A stretch of DNA of 64,000 nt. Origin: Motacilla alba alba (lineage: Eukaryota; Chordata; Aves; Passeriformes; Motacillidae). Below are positions 40,401-45,500 of the stretch, piece after piece. The position numbers and the translations under genes were made by a program. Position 1 is the first letter of the stretch. Every line of letters begins with the position of its first letter. The stretch covers positions 2,486,618-2,550,617 of the forward strand of contig NC_052032.1 in the NCBI RefSeq assembly GCF_015832195.1, given 5' to 3'. Below the pieces are notes generated by a model, which saw nothing but the letters and a program-made list of their open reading frames with translations, was not told the DNA's origin and did not search any database.

Positions 40401-40967
40401 GCCCCAGCCCGACAAGGAAATCCGCTTCCTGGCCGACTCCCGGGATCGCAGCTACGCAGCCAGCCTGCGGGGCTGCCTGGTGAGCCTGGCCCCGCGCAGC
40501 CTTGGTGCCCGCAAGAGCCTCCCGACGTTCGGAGAGCCCTTTGGAGAGCGTTGGAAGCCCCGCAGTTTGGGATGGACCGGGGGGATGAGGCTCACACGGT
40601 GGGATGGGGATGGAGAGCATCCATTCCCCCGGCCCAAGGGGCTTCCTGGTCTTGGGATGTGGCAAGGGGCCCTGGGGGACACGAGGGAGGTCACCAGCCT
40701 GGAAAAGCCAGGAGCGGCTGGGGATGGAGACTGGCTGCAACAAGGAGCAGCCAAGGGAGCTCCAGGCCCTCAGCCGAGGGTTTGGTGCCACTCAGCTGTC
40801 CCTGGTGGTCATTTCAGCTGGACAACGAGTCCTCCATCACCGACACCATCTTCCAGTTCAGCACGGAGGAGCTGTGGCTGCTGCCCCTGCGGGACCTGGC
40901 TGTCTTCCACAACGGCGACGCCTCGCACCAGTTTGGTTTCACAGTCGGACCAGTTTGCTTCAGCTGA
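4194..40967 (+). CDS. Fibrillar collagen alpha chain, type V/XI-like, unnamed paralogue (5' partial)
   Basis: This gene encodes an extracellular-matrix fibrillar collagen chain. I placed 63 coding exons, all with AG acceptors and, with one exception, GT donors. All helix exons begin with a whole Gly codon (phase 0) and measure 54, 45, 108 or, once, 18 bp, the standard fibrillar-collagen pattern. In order they encode a variable acidic region (4194-4827), a minor collagenous stretch (to 8592), a non-collagenous hinge (8593-14152 and the first codons of 14271), a major helix of exactly 1014 residues (14280-38937) and a C-propeptide ending at TGA 40965-40967. The [10 protein letters not shown] and GFTVGPVCF motifs and the acidic variable region favour the B clade (COL5A1/5A3/11A1/11A2). 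Candidate cross-link lysines lie at helix positions 84 and 930. Oddities are the lack of two interchain cysteines, five helical cysteines and four Gly substitutions. Fibrillar-collagen identity is certain; the paralogue is not. Confidence 0.93.
4505..4827 (+). CDS. Collagen exon: variable region part 2 and start of minor collagenous segment
   Basis: The acceptor is 'cctccacccag' and the donor 'ctgccg|gtgagt'. It completes the Gly codon split by the previous exon. The product is basic and proline-rich ([17 protein letters not shown], then [12 protein letters not shown]) with one NVT sequon. It ends in two perfect PPGLPG repeats, the first Gly-X-Y triplets of the gene. A single Cys (HQGCVK) precedes the collagenous part. 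Confidence 0.85.
4900..5398. repeat. Minisatellite, ~19-22 bp unit
   Basis: About 25 imperfect copies of a unit like 'aaccttctccaggatgggg' fill the start of the intron. The purine/pyrimidine asymmetry produces long spurious open frames on both strands. These are not genes. Confidence 0.9.
5400..6585. other. Intronic sequence without recognisable feature
   Basis: This is AT-richer intron sequence, with A-rich runs near 5764-5900 that look like a partly duplicated block ('gatgaaaaaaggaaa' occurs twice, followed by similar gtaaactt sequence). I see no exon with collagen triplets. Confidence 0.5.
6590..6805 (+). mobile_element. CR1 LINE 3' fragment
   Basis: Starting at 'ggcaggccctggcacagggt', the sequence runs through 'ccctggatccctggcagtgc' and 'ggagcagcctgggacagtgg' to the 3' motif 'gggctttaaggtcccttcca'. 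This is a classical CR1 3' region. Confidence 0.8.
7525..7569 (+). CDS. Collagen exon: minor collagenous segment (45 bp)
   Basis: It is flanked by 'tttcag' and 'gtgagt' and encodes five triplets, [16 protein letters not shown] Cys sits in the X position of the first triplet. Confidence 0.9.
7825..8265 (+). mobile_element. CR1 LINE 3' fragment (~440 bp)
   Basis: The longest CR1 copy in the window runs from 'gagagcgttcagaggaacaa' through 'ctggcactgcccaggctccc' to the terminal 'attctgattctgtgac'. Near-identical cores recur at 20.4, 22.6 and 26.7 kb, so one CR1 subfamily has seeded this gene repeatedly. Confidence 0.85.
8521..8640 (+). CDS. Collagen exon: end of minor helix and start of non-collagenous hinge
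   Basis: The exon is 120 bp long ('tctgcag' to 'gtgagt'). It encodes eight triplets (ending GTPGVP) and then a sharp switch to the non-collagenous stretch [16 protein letters not shown]. The hinge of human COL5A1/COL11A1 as I know it is different (poly-leucine/methionine then Gln/Ala-rich), so this linker sequence sets the chain apart. Confidence 0.9.
8706..9318 (+). repeat. (GGGAT)n / GGGATCT G-rich array, ~0.6 kb
   Basis: The array is built from GGGAT pentamers with interspersed GGGATCT, GGGATAT and GGGATGA variants, and closes with about 14 perfect ATGGG repeats near 9250-9316. The plus strand has a GGG run every 5-7 bases, which favours G-quadruplexes. It lies 65 bp downstream of the hinge exon and is in the sense strand of the pre-mRNA. 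Confidence 0.95.
9320..10837. other. Intronic sequence, no recognised element
   Basis: This is ordinary GC-rich intron sequence between two tandem arrays. I see no collagen triplets, no second gene and no confident transposon. Confidence 0.5.
10838..11210. repeat. 19-bp minisatellite
   Basis: About 18 copies of a unit like 'gggctctgtgctgtcccct', with variants ending in 'ggcccct' and 'atgccctgtgctgtcccct'. The 'ggcgctgtccccgcag' at the end resembles a splice acceptor, but no collagen frame follows. Confidence 0.9.
11438..11690. repeat. ~39-bp minisatellite
   Basis: Six to seven copies of a unit whose core reads 'gagcagatccctgtggtttg', separated by variable 'gggcagttttgcccccag'. The unit length leaves all frames open, giving artefactual open reading frames on both strands. 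Confidence 0.9.
12298..12465. repeat. 33-bp minisatellite
   Basis: About five copies of a 33-bp unit built on 'gggtgaccatgggtgactgc' followed by 'agagggtggcaca'. Confidence 0.9.
12512..12602. repeat. 18-bp minisatellite
   Basis: Five copies of 'cctgaagggctcctctgc' with a 'gttcctgtgc' variant. Confidence 0.9.
12603..14113. other. Intronic sequence without recognisable feature
   Basis: This is unique-looking intron sequence up to the hinge exon at 14114. I found no collagen exon in it. The exact 1014-residue count of the downstream helix supports that no helix exon is missing. Confidence 0.5.
14114..14152 (+). CDS. Collagen exon: non-collagenous hinge (39 bp)
   Basis: It lies between 'tttttcttccag' and 'gtgagt' and encodes [13 protein letters not shown], with no Gly-X-Y. 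With the end of the 8521 exon and RKP from the next exon it makes a hinge of about 32 residues between the minor and major helices. It is rich in aromatic and polar residues and lacks cysteine. Confidence 0.85.
14271..23144 (+). CDS. Collagen major helix, residues 1-306 (16 exons)
   Basis: The exons are 14271-14324, 15001-15054, 16008-16115, 17249-17302, 17944-17997, 18126-18170, 18391-18444, 18977-19021, 19281-19334, 19466-19510, 19837-19890, 20169-20213, 20716-20769, 21834-21878, 22412-22465 and 23037-23144. The alternating 54/45-bp sizes from 18126 to 22465 are the classic fibrillar-collagen pattern. After RKP in the first exon every triplet starts with Gly. Cysteines lie at helix residues 18 (GPCGAP), 164 (GCRGIN) and 254 (GCRGPG). 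Lys84 (GDKGEE) sits where type V/XI chains carry an N-terminal cross-link lysine. Confidence 0.92.
16435..16530 (-). mobile_element. CR1 LINE 3' fragment, reverse orientation
   Basis: 'ggaatggcttgggcgggaag' followed by 'ggaccttaaaaatcatctga' and 'gggcagggacaccttccact' is a reverse CR1 3' end. Confidence 0.7.
16758..17168 (-). mobile_element. Solo LTR of an endogenous retrovirus (6-bp target duplication)
   Basis: This ~411-bp element is flanked by direct repeats CTCAGC at 16752-16757 and 17169-17174. Read on the minus strand it starts TGCGGCATTCAC, carries AATAAA-like and TATA-like AT-rich sequence and ends CAAATACAATA. A 6-bp duplication is typical of the ERVK-like class. No internal retroviral genes are present, so it is a recombined solo LTR. 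It lies in a collagen intron, antisense to the gene, about 80 bp before the next exon. Confidence 0.88.
20425..20705 (+). mobile_element. CR1 LINE 3' fragment
   Basis: It shares the core 'ctggcactgcccaggctccc ... ggggttgctggggggtctgg' (parts only shown) with the copy at 7.8-8.3 kb and ends 'acattctgtgattcc', 10 bp before the acceptor of the exon at 20716. Confidence 0.85.
20815..21203 (-). mobile_element. Solo LTR, diverged member of the same family
   Basis: It is flanked by CTCATC at 20809-20814 and 21204-21209. On the minus strand it starts TGTGGCCACAG and ends with the TATA-type trinucleotide seen in its relatives. It shares 'gagataagaattgttttc' and the 'aactcc/cacattcca' blocks with the 16.8-kb copy but is clearly more diverged, so it is older. 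It is antisense to the collagen gene. Confidence 0.82.
22575..22705 (+). mobile_element. CR1 LINE fragment, 3'-truncated
   Basis: It carries the same 'aggttcttcccctcagaggg' and 'tgctggcactgcccaggctc' core as other copies, but the homology stops after 'gggaatgggctcatgg'. Confidence 0.75.
23145..24208. other. Collagen intron, no recognised element
   Basis: This is GC-rich unique-looking sequence with no exon candidate, no array and no clear transposon. Confidence 0.5.
24209..24262 (+). CDS. Collagen helix exon with Gly-to-Ser interruption (residues 307-324)
   Basis: The 54-bp exon encodes [18 protein letters not shown]. The triplet at helix residues 319-321 is SSE, so glycine 319 is replaced by serine (AGC). 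Register and frame are preserved and both splice sites are intact. Confidence 0.88.
24471..28074 (+). CDS. Collagen major helix, residues 325-480 (9 exons)
   Basis: The exons are 24471-24524, 24724-24768, 25311-25364, 25691-25735, 26312-26365, 27187-27240, 27438-27491, 27675-27728 and 28021-28074. Cysteines lie at helix residues 326 (GCQGPD) and 422 (GCLGPK). The exon ending 25364 has a weak donor (gttccc), but its 54-bp size and phase fit. All triplets start with Gly. Confidence 0.9.
25440..25625. repeat. ~60-bp tandem repeat, three copies
   Basis: The core 'gtggctgtgtgggacaagac' followed by 'cttgataccatca' occurs three times at roughly 60-bp spacing in the intron between the exons at 25311 and 25691. 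Confidence 0.85.
26590..26905 (+). mobile_element. CR1 LINE 3' fragment
   Basis: It has the same core as the 7.8-kb and 20.4-kb copies ('gggaatgggcacggccccga' and 'gggatgcccagggtggggtt'). The end is less complete. Confidence 0.8.
28587..28631 (+). CDS. Collagen helix exon with Gly-to-Ala start (residues 481-495)
   Basis: The 45-bp exon encodes [15 protein letters not shown]. It is the only helix exon whose first codon is GCT (Ala) and not GGN, giving ...GPK-ALP-GPP... across the junction. The acceptor ('tgtcccccag') and donor ('gtaggg') look normal. A one-base change from GGT would explain it. Confidence 0.85.
28831..29249 (-). mobile_element. Solo LTR, near-identical to the 16.8-kb copy
   Basis: This ~419-bp element is flanked by GTCCCG (28825-28830) and GTCCCA (29250-29255), a 6-bp duplication with one mismatch. 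Long blocks such as 'gaatgctaaaagctaataat' and 'aacaactcccagcaga' are shared with the 16.8-kb and 61.4-kb copies. The high similarity suggests recent activity. It is antisense to the collagen gene and ends ~90 bp before the exon at 29337. Confidence 0.87.
29337..31942 (+). CDS. Collagen major helix, residues 496-654 (7 exons)
   Basis: The exons are 29337-29381, 30245-30352, 30623-30676, 30878-30931, 31104-31157, 31416-31523 and 31889-31942 (45, 108, 54, 54, 54, 108 and 54 bp). All triplets begin with Gly. Confidence 0.92.
29430..30015. mobile_element. Probable second-type LTR relic
   Basis: An AT-rich block begins TGTTGGAACCCTGATTGC and contains 'aggtttaagtagtattgtgt' and 'gagaaataaagttctatttt'. 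This composition is unlike the surrounding intron and typical of an avian LTR. The ends and target duplication are not resolved; CATC at both ends is the best, weak candidate. Confidence 0.45.
31549..31585 (+). repeat. (GGGAAT)n microsatellite
   Basis: Six hexamer copies lie 26 bp downstream of the exon ending 31523, on the sense strand. Confidence 0.9.
32191..32298 (+). CDS. Collagen helix exon with Gly-to-Ala interruption and GC donor (residues 655-690)
   Basis: The 108-bp exon encodes [15 protein letters not shown], then AAT, then [18 protein letters not shown]. Glycine 670 is therefore Ala. The donor is 'ttgctg|gcaagt', a GC-AG intron. Using the next GT (32303) would add four bases, shift the frame and break the standard 108-bp size. 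Confidence 0.85.
32598..35881 (+). CDS. Collagen major helix, residues 691-870 (9 exons)
   Basis: The exons are 32598-32651, 32848-32901, 33122-33175, 33577-33630, 34615-34722, 34855-34908, 35045-35098, 35388-35441 and 35828-35881. All triplets begin with Gly. A strongly basic stretch ([12 protein letters not shown], 35406-35441) is a plausible heparin-binding cluster; such clusters are known in type V collagen. Confidence 0.92.
34138..34248 (-). mobile_element. CR1 LINE 3' fragment, reverse orientation
   Basis: 'aatcccagaattggatggga' then 'gggcagggacaccttctata' and 'gaccaggctgctccaagcc' is a reverse CR1 3' end. Confidence 0.7.
34276..34520. repeat. 27-bp minisatellite
   Basis: Nine copies of a 27-bp unit built on 'tggaataaactccagggg' plus 'gatttgctg'. 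Each unit contains AATAAA on the sense strand, so the array presents repeated polyadenylation hexamers in the sense direction of the collagen gene. Confidence 0.92.
36064..36117 (+). CDS. Collagen helix exon with Gly-to-Pro interruption (residues 871-888)
   Basis: The 54-bp exon encodes [18 protein letters not shown]. The triplet PPR replaces a Gly-X-Y triplet, so glycine 880 is Pro (CCC). Splice sites and frame are intact. The local sequence is basic. Confidence 0.88.
36346..38716 (+). CDS. Collagen major helix, residues 889-1002 (7 exons)
   Basis: The exons are 36346-36399, 37123-37176, 37977-38030, 38106-38159, 38325-38378, 38488-38505 (18 bp) and 38663-38716. Lys930 (GSKGDL, exon 37977) is at the position of the C-terminal helical cross-link lysine of fibrillar collagens. 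All triplets begin with Gly. Confidence 0.92.
36785..36918. repeat. A-rich simple sequence
   Basis: This intronic run of AAAAAACCCC / AAACAAAC-type sequence is probably the decayed tail of a retroposed element. No body of such an element is recognisable. The rest of the surrounding intron (36400-37122) shows nothing else. Confidence 0.7.
38902..38964 (+). CDS. Collagen exon: end of helix and start of C-terminal non-collagenous region
   Basis: The 63-bp exon encodes [12 protein letters not shown] (residues 1003-1014), then VMLSQEELQ. Unlike type V/XI chains, no RXXR-type convertase site and no long telopeptide follow; the C-propeptide fold begins in the next exon. Confidence 0.9.
39189..39354 (+). 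CDS. Collagen C-propeptide exon 1 (coiled-coil / NPATTCK)
   Basis: It encodes a leucine-rich trimerisation segment ([20 protein letters not shown]) and [19 protein letters not shown]. The first conserved cysteine (TCK) is present. The second conserved cysteine, used for interchain disulfides, is Ala (LLLAHP). Sequons are NYT and NGT. The exon ends in phase 1. Confidence 0.92.
39590..39696 (+). CDS. Collagen C-propeptide exon 2 (calcium-binding loop)
   Basis: It encodes [20 protein letters not shown] and then [15 protein letters not shown]. The DPNQG-x-x-x-D loop that binds calcium in fibrillar procollagens is kept. The third conserved cysteine, normally QGC, is Ser. [10 protein letters not shown] is B-clade-like (A-clade chains have CNMETG) and includes an NFT sequon. 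Confidence 0.92.
39982..40062 (+). CDS. Collagen C-propeptide exon 3
   Basis: The 81-bp exon encodes [20 protein letters not shown] and then TLPGGFL, the Trp-rich strand region of the C-propeptide. Both splice sites are canonical. Confidence 0.9.
40291..40479 (+). CDS. Collagen C-propeptide exon 4
   Basis: The 189-bp exon encodes the [21 protein letters not shown] core and, near the end, LRGC. Both contain conserved intrachain cysteines. The KVSYSC motif corresponds to NVTYNC/NVTYHC of type V/XI chains. Confidence 0.92.
40818..40967 (+). CDS. Collagen C-propeptide terminal exon
   Basis: It encodes the last 49 residues and TGA, ending [13 protein letters not shown]. The final Cys is conserved, and the ending matches the KFGFEVGPxCF ending of type V/XI chains better than other clades. 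An NES sequon is present near the start. Confidence 0.93.
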   Translation: MDNESSITDTIFQFSTEELWLLPLRDLAVFHNGDASHQFGFTVGPVCFS

Positions 40968-41765
40968 AAGTGGCGCCACCCAAACCGAGCCAGCCAGTTC
41001 TGTCCCCACCCAAGAGCCATCCCGCTGGGGACAAGTGGATGCTGGGGCTGGCACAGGGCTCCCACCTGCTCCACAGAGCTGCTGTGCTTGGAGCTGTGTT
41101 ATACCCCAGACTCCACCTCCTTCTGGAGTAGAGGAATATTGTTTACAAAAGTCACTTCTCTATAAATTATATATATATTATATATGTATATATTATATAT
41201 GAGAAGGTGCTGATTTAATGACTGCTTGGGGGGAGGTTTGAGGATTATAATTGCTGGGAACTGTAGGGGGAAAAAATAAGCAAAATTCGTGCCAGCTTGG
41301 GAAAAGGGGAAGGAAAGGAGCTTTTCTTTGTCAGGATCAAGGGCACAAATGGTTGGAGCATTCATGGCCCAGGACTGGGCTGGGAAGTGACCCTGGTGAG
41401 CCTGGGAGAGCCCAGTGTGCTGCTGCTCCAGCACTGCCCTCCCAGCCAGGCACCAAGTGCTGCAAAGAGGTCAAAATGTTAACCCCCCCAAATCCTGCCT
41501 CAGTTCTGAGTCTCCACTGAGAGGGATTGTGGTGGTGTAGAGGCAGGCACTGCAGCACTGGGTGCCTTTGTGGGCATTTGCACCTGCTGGCAGTTGGCAA
41601 AACTGAGGCAGGGCCAGCTCAGCACTCCCTGTTCCCAGGTGTAATGGGTATGGTTGGAATGTCCCAGCATGGAGCAAACATCTGTGTGCTTCTAGTCACA
41701 GCTGGAAAGGAAAGTTCCCCTTTAACCTCCCTGACTGTAGGGAGAATAAAATCACAGAATCCTAA
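40968..41765 (+). other. Collagen 3' untranslated region with candidate polyadenylation signal
   Basis: After TGA there is no further frame. An (AT)n-rich stretch lies at 41163-41202. The first clear AATAAA in the sense strand is at 41745-41750, directly adjoining a reverse CR1 element. If it is used, the 3'UTR is about 0.8 kb. Confidence 0.5.
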
Positions 41766-42128
41766 ATGGTTTGGGTTGGAATAGAACTTAGAGCCCATCC
41801 GGTGTCACCCCTGCCATGACAGCGCCATCTTCCACTGTCCCAGGCTGCTCCAAGCCCTGTCCAGCCTGGCCTTGGGCACTGCCAGGGATCCAGGGGCAGC
41901 CCCAGCTGCTCTGGGCACCCTGTGCCAGGGCCTGCCCATCCTCCCAGGGAACAATTCCTCATTCCCAAGATCCCATCCATCCCTGCTCTCTGGCAGTGGG
42001 AGCCATTCCCTGTGTCCAGTCCCTCCATGCCTTGTCCCCAGTCCCTCTCCAGCTCTCCTGGAGTCCCTTCAGGCCCTGCCGGGGGCTCTGGGCTCTCCCT
42101 GGAGCCTCTCCTCTCCAGGCTGCGCACC
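41751..42128 (-). mobile_element. CR1 LINE, reverse orientation (~375 bp)
   Basis: It starts with the reverse CR1 terminus 'atcacagaatcctaaatggt' and runs through 'actgtcccaggctgctccaa' and 'caggggcagccccagctgct' to 'ctggagcctctcctctccag'. It separates the collagen 3' end from the SLC31A2 promoter. Confidence 0.85.
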
Positions 42129-42159
42129 CCCAAAGACCTTTCAGCATTTTTAGGGTGCA

Positions 42160-42560
42160 AACCCGGGTTCCACCCGCGCTCCGGGTGCGGGGGGGGGGGG
42201 GGTGACCAGCAGAAAACCCTTTGGGACCGGGACGGAGCCAGGCGCGAAGGGAAAGCGAAACTGCGGCGGGCCGCGCTGCCGCCGAGCCGGGCCCGGCCGC
42301 GGGAGGAGGGGACGGGCGCGGCACCGCCCCGCACTACAGCTCCCGGCGAGCCCCGAGCGCCGCCACAGCCGTGTGACACCGCCACAGCCGTGTGACACCG
42401 CCACAGCCGTGTGACACCCGCCACAGCCGTGTGACAGGCCTGACAGCGCCGCCACAGCAGCCCCGGGGGACGGGCCGGGCCCCGCGGCCGCCGCCGCCGC
42501 CATGCAGGTGAGCCCCGGGAGGGACGGGCACGGCGCTGCCCCGAGCGGGACACCTTCCTG
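42160..42560 (+). promoter_or_regulatory. CpG-rich promoter region of SLC31A2
   Basis: The block is strongly CpG-rich ('ggcgcgaagggaaagcgaaa', 'gccgagccgggcccggccgc') and leads directly into the start codon at 42502. A poly-G run lies at 42188-42202. No TATA box is visible. The transcription start is inferred, not seen. Confidence 0.65.
42361..42440. repeat. ~20-bp tandem repeat in the SLC31A2 5' region
   Basis: Four copies of 'gccacagccgtgtgacacc' end about 60 bp before the ATG, in the likely 5'UTR or core promoter. Each copy carries a TGTGACA element. Confidence 0.9.
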
Positions 42561-45500
42561 GAAGCCCGGAAATCCCCCTGGAACCCCGGGATTCCACCCC
42601 GGAACCTTTTAAATCCGCCTGGAATCCCGTGAATCCCCCTGGAAGTCTGTAAATCCCCTCTGTAACCCGTGAATTCCCCTGGATCCCCTTAAATCCCCTC
42701 TGGAACCCCGTGATTCCGTCCTGGAACCCCTTAAATCTGCCTGTAACCCCGTGATTCCATCCTGGAACCCCTTAAATCTGCCTGTAACCCCGTGATTCCA
42801 CTCTGGAACCCCTTATATCCCCTCTGGAACCCTGTGCATCTCCCCTGGAACCCCTTAAATCCACCTGGAACACCGTGATCCCACCCTGGAACCCCTTATA
42901 TCCCCTCTGGAACACTGTGAATCTCCCCTGGAACCATTTAAATCCCCTCTGGAACACTGTGATTCCATCCTGGAACCCCTTAAATCCACCTGGAACCCCG
43001 TGATTCCACCCTGGAACCCCTTAAATCTGCCTGGAACCCCTTATATCCCCTCTGGAACCTCATGAATCTCCCCTGGAACCCCTTAAATCCACCTGGAACA
43101 CCATGATTCCACCCTGGAACCCCTTATATCCCCTCTGGAACACTGTGAATCTCCCCTGGAACCATTTAAATCCCCTCTGGAAACCCGTGATTCCATCCTG
43201 GAACCCCTTAAATCCACCTGGAACCCCGTGATTCCACCCTGGAACCCCTTAAATCTGCCTGGAACCCCTTATATCCCCTCTGGAACCTCATGAATCTCCC
43301 CTGGAACCCCTTAAATCCACCTGGAACACCATGATTCCACCCTGGAACCCCTTATATCCCCTCTGGAACACTGTGAATCTCCCCTGGAACCATTTAAATC
43401 CCCTCTGGAACACTGTGATTCCATCCTGGAACCCCTTAAATCCACCTGGAACCCCGTGATTCCACCCTGGAACCCCAGAAATCCCCCTGGAACCCCATGA
43501 TTCCACCCTGGAACCCCGTGAATCTCCCCTGGAAACCCGTGATTCCCCCCAGAACTCCTTAAATCTCCCTGGAAGTGTCCAGGATTGGGTTGGACGGGGT
43601 TTGGAGCAGCCTGGGATAGTGGAAGCAGTCTCTGCCCATGGCAGGGGTTGGGACAAGATGAGCTTTAGGATCCCTTCCAAGCCAAACCATTCCAGGGTTC
43701 TATTTGATGTTTAGGGCTCCCAGCCCCCTGAAGCAGCAAGGCCTGGAGGGTGACACAGTCCCGAGGAGGATCCCAGTTTGGGGACAGCCCCATGACCAGC
43801 GTGTTCCCAGTGTGGGGCTGCAGCTGGGACTGTCCAGAGCGGGCTCGGGGTGCTGCAGGAAGGCAGCTTCGTCCAAAAGTGTGGGATCAGACATCCCAGT
43901 TGGGCTGGAGGAGCAGGCTGGGATGCAGCCAGGCACTGCTCTGTGCAGGCACCACTGGTTTTGCTAGAATAACCCCAAAAGTGCAGCAGATCCAGCCCTA
44001 AATGCACGTTGAGCACAGGAGATTTCCCAACAGCTTTTTGTCCCGGTGTGAATTCCTGCGGGGGAGGAGCTGGGCGCAGCCTCACCTGGGAGCCTGCTCC
44101 ATCCAATCCCTGCTGCGTGGGCAGGTGGGGGAGGACAGGATCCCCTGCTTCTGAACAACATCCCTCAACACCCTGGGACATCTCCCTGGCAGCAGTGGGA
44201 AGAATGCAGGGATTTTTAGGATTTTGGCCTCTTGACCTTCACCCACCAAGAAATCTCTCTGTGGTGTGGCTGTTGGCCCAATGAGCATTATTTTGGTGTC
44301 ACACCTTTGCTGGGCACACAAAAACATGTGGCTGCACCCCAGGCTGGGGCAGCAAAGGAATCTTCTGGATCTCTGGAACAGGCTGCCCAGGGAAGGGGTG
44401 GAATCAGCATGCCTGGAATTGTTCAAAAAACACAGAGAGGTGGCACTTGGGGACAGTGGAGGCCTTGGCATGCTGGGTTAGTATTTGGATTTCATGATCT
44501 TAGAGGGTTTTTCCAAAGTTAATGACTCTGATTCTGCCCCATCACTTCTCCATCCCTGAAACACTCACCTGCTCCTTCCGCCACCTGTGGGTGAAGTCTG
44601 TGAAGGAGAAATAGCTTCATTTAAAAGCTAATTATCATTAATCTGTGGCCAAAGGAGGCTTAAAAGGGTGAGCCAATTACATGTGCTAATGTGCTGTAGG
44701 TAAGGAGGGCCGAGGGCTGTAACTGGAGCCAGGCTGTGGCCTGAACACCCACGGGGTATTGGATGGTATTTCTGGCTGAGGCTGGTCCTGGTCCTGTCAG
44801 TCACCTCTGCTGATGTTGGAAAAGGCAGGAAAGAGCAGCCAAGCACGGATCCAAACACGGGAGTGTGCAGGAGAGGAGCAGCTGTGAGCTCCACAGACAC
44901 CTCCTAGGGAGGTTCACCAAAGGGAGCACGAAAAACCCAGCAAAATTCCACCTTTTGAGCAAGATGTGGCAGCTGGGTATGAGCTGTGCAGCTGATGTTA
45001 CACAAGAGCAATTCCTGCTCCTCCTGTTTCAGCAGGGTGAAGGAGAAGGGGTGGTGCCTTTGCAGGTCCTGGCAGTGTTGAGATTGATGCTCCTCTGCCA
45101 GGGAGGCGCCCCTGGACCTCGTCCCCATCGCTGGGTGGTCACACTTGTGGCTCTGGGTGCCTTGGTGATCGAGTTTTTGGGTGTCCTGGCAGTGCAGGAG
45201 GTTTCTCTGCCCTGGGAGGCACAGGAGAGCAGAGGCTCTGCCCACCAGCTTCCCCTCAGCCTCCACCTGTCCCCAGGGACCTTCCCTCCTCAGATCCATA
45301 TGGATGAAGTCCTGGATTCATCTCTCTTTGTCACAGGGGTAATCTGGCTTTTTGTCCCAGCCCAGACACAGGAGCTGCTGCTGGGGATGGAAATTGTCCT
45401 GCTGGAGCCCATGGGGAGGGTTCAACCCAGCCAGCGTGGCTGTGATTGTCTGTGCCAGTTCCTCTTCCTGTTTCAGAACTGGGGAGAAACTTGCACCATT

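Noticed and set aside
4194..40967. Assignment of the collagen to COL27A1 or COL24A1
   Set aside because: Those C-clade chains have shorter helices (just under 1000 residues) and different C-propeptide endings. This helix is 1014 residues and ends [10 protein letters not shown], closer to type V/XI. COL27A1 lies on the same broad human chromosome arm, so the alternative should still be tested by phylogeny.
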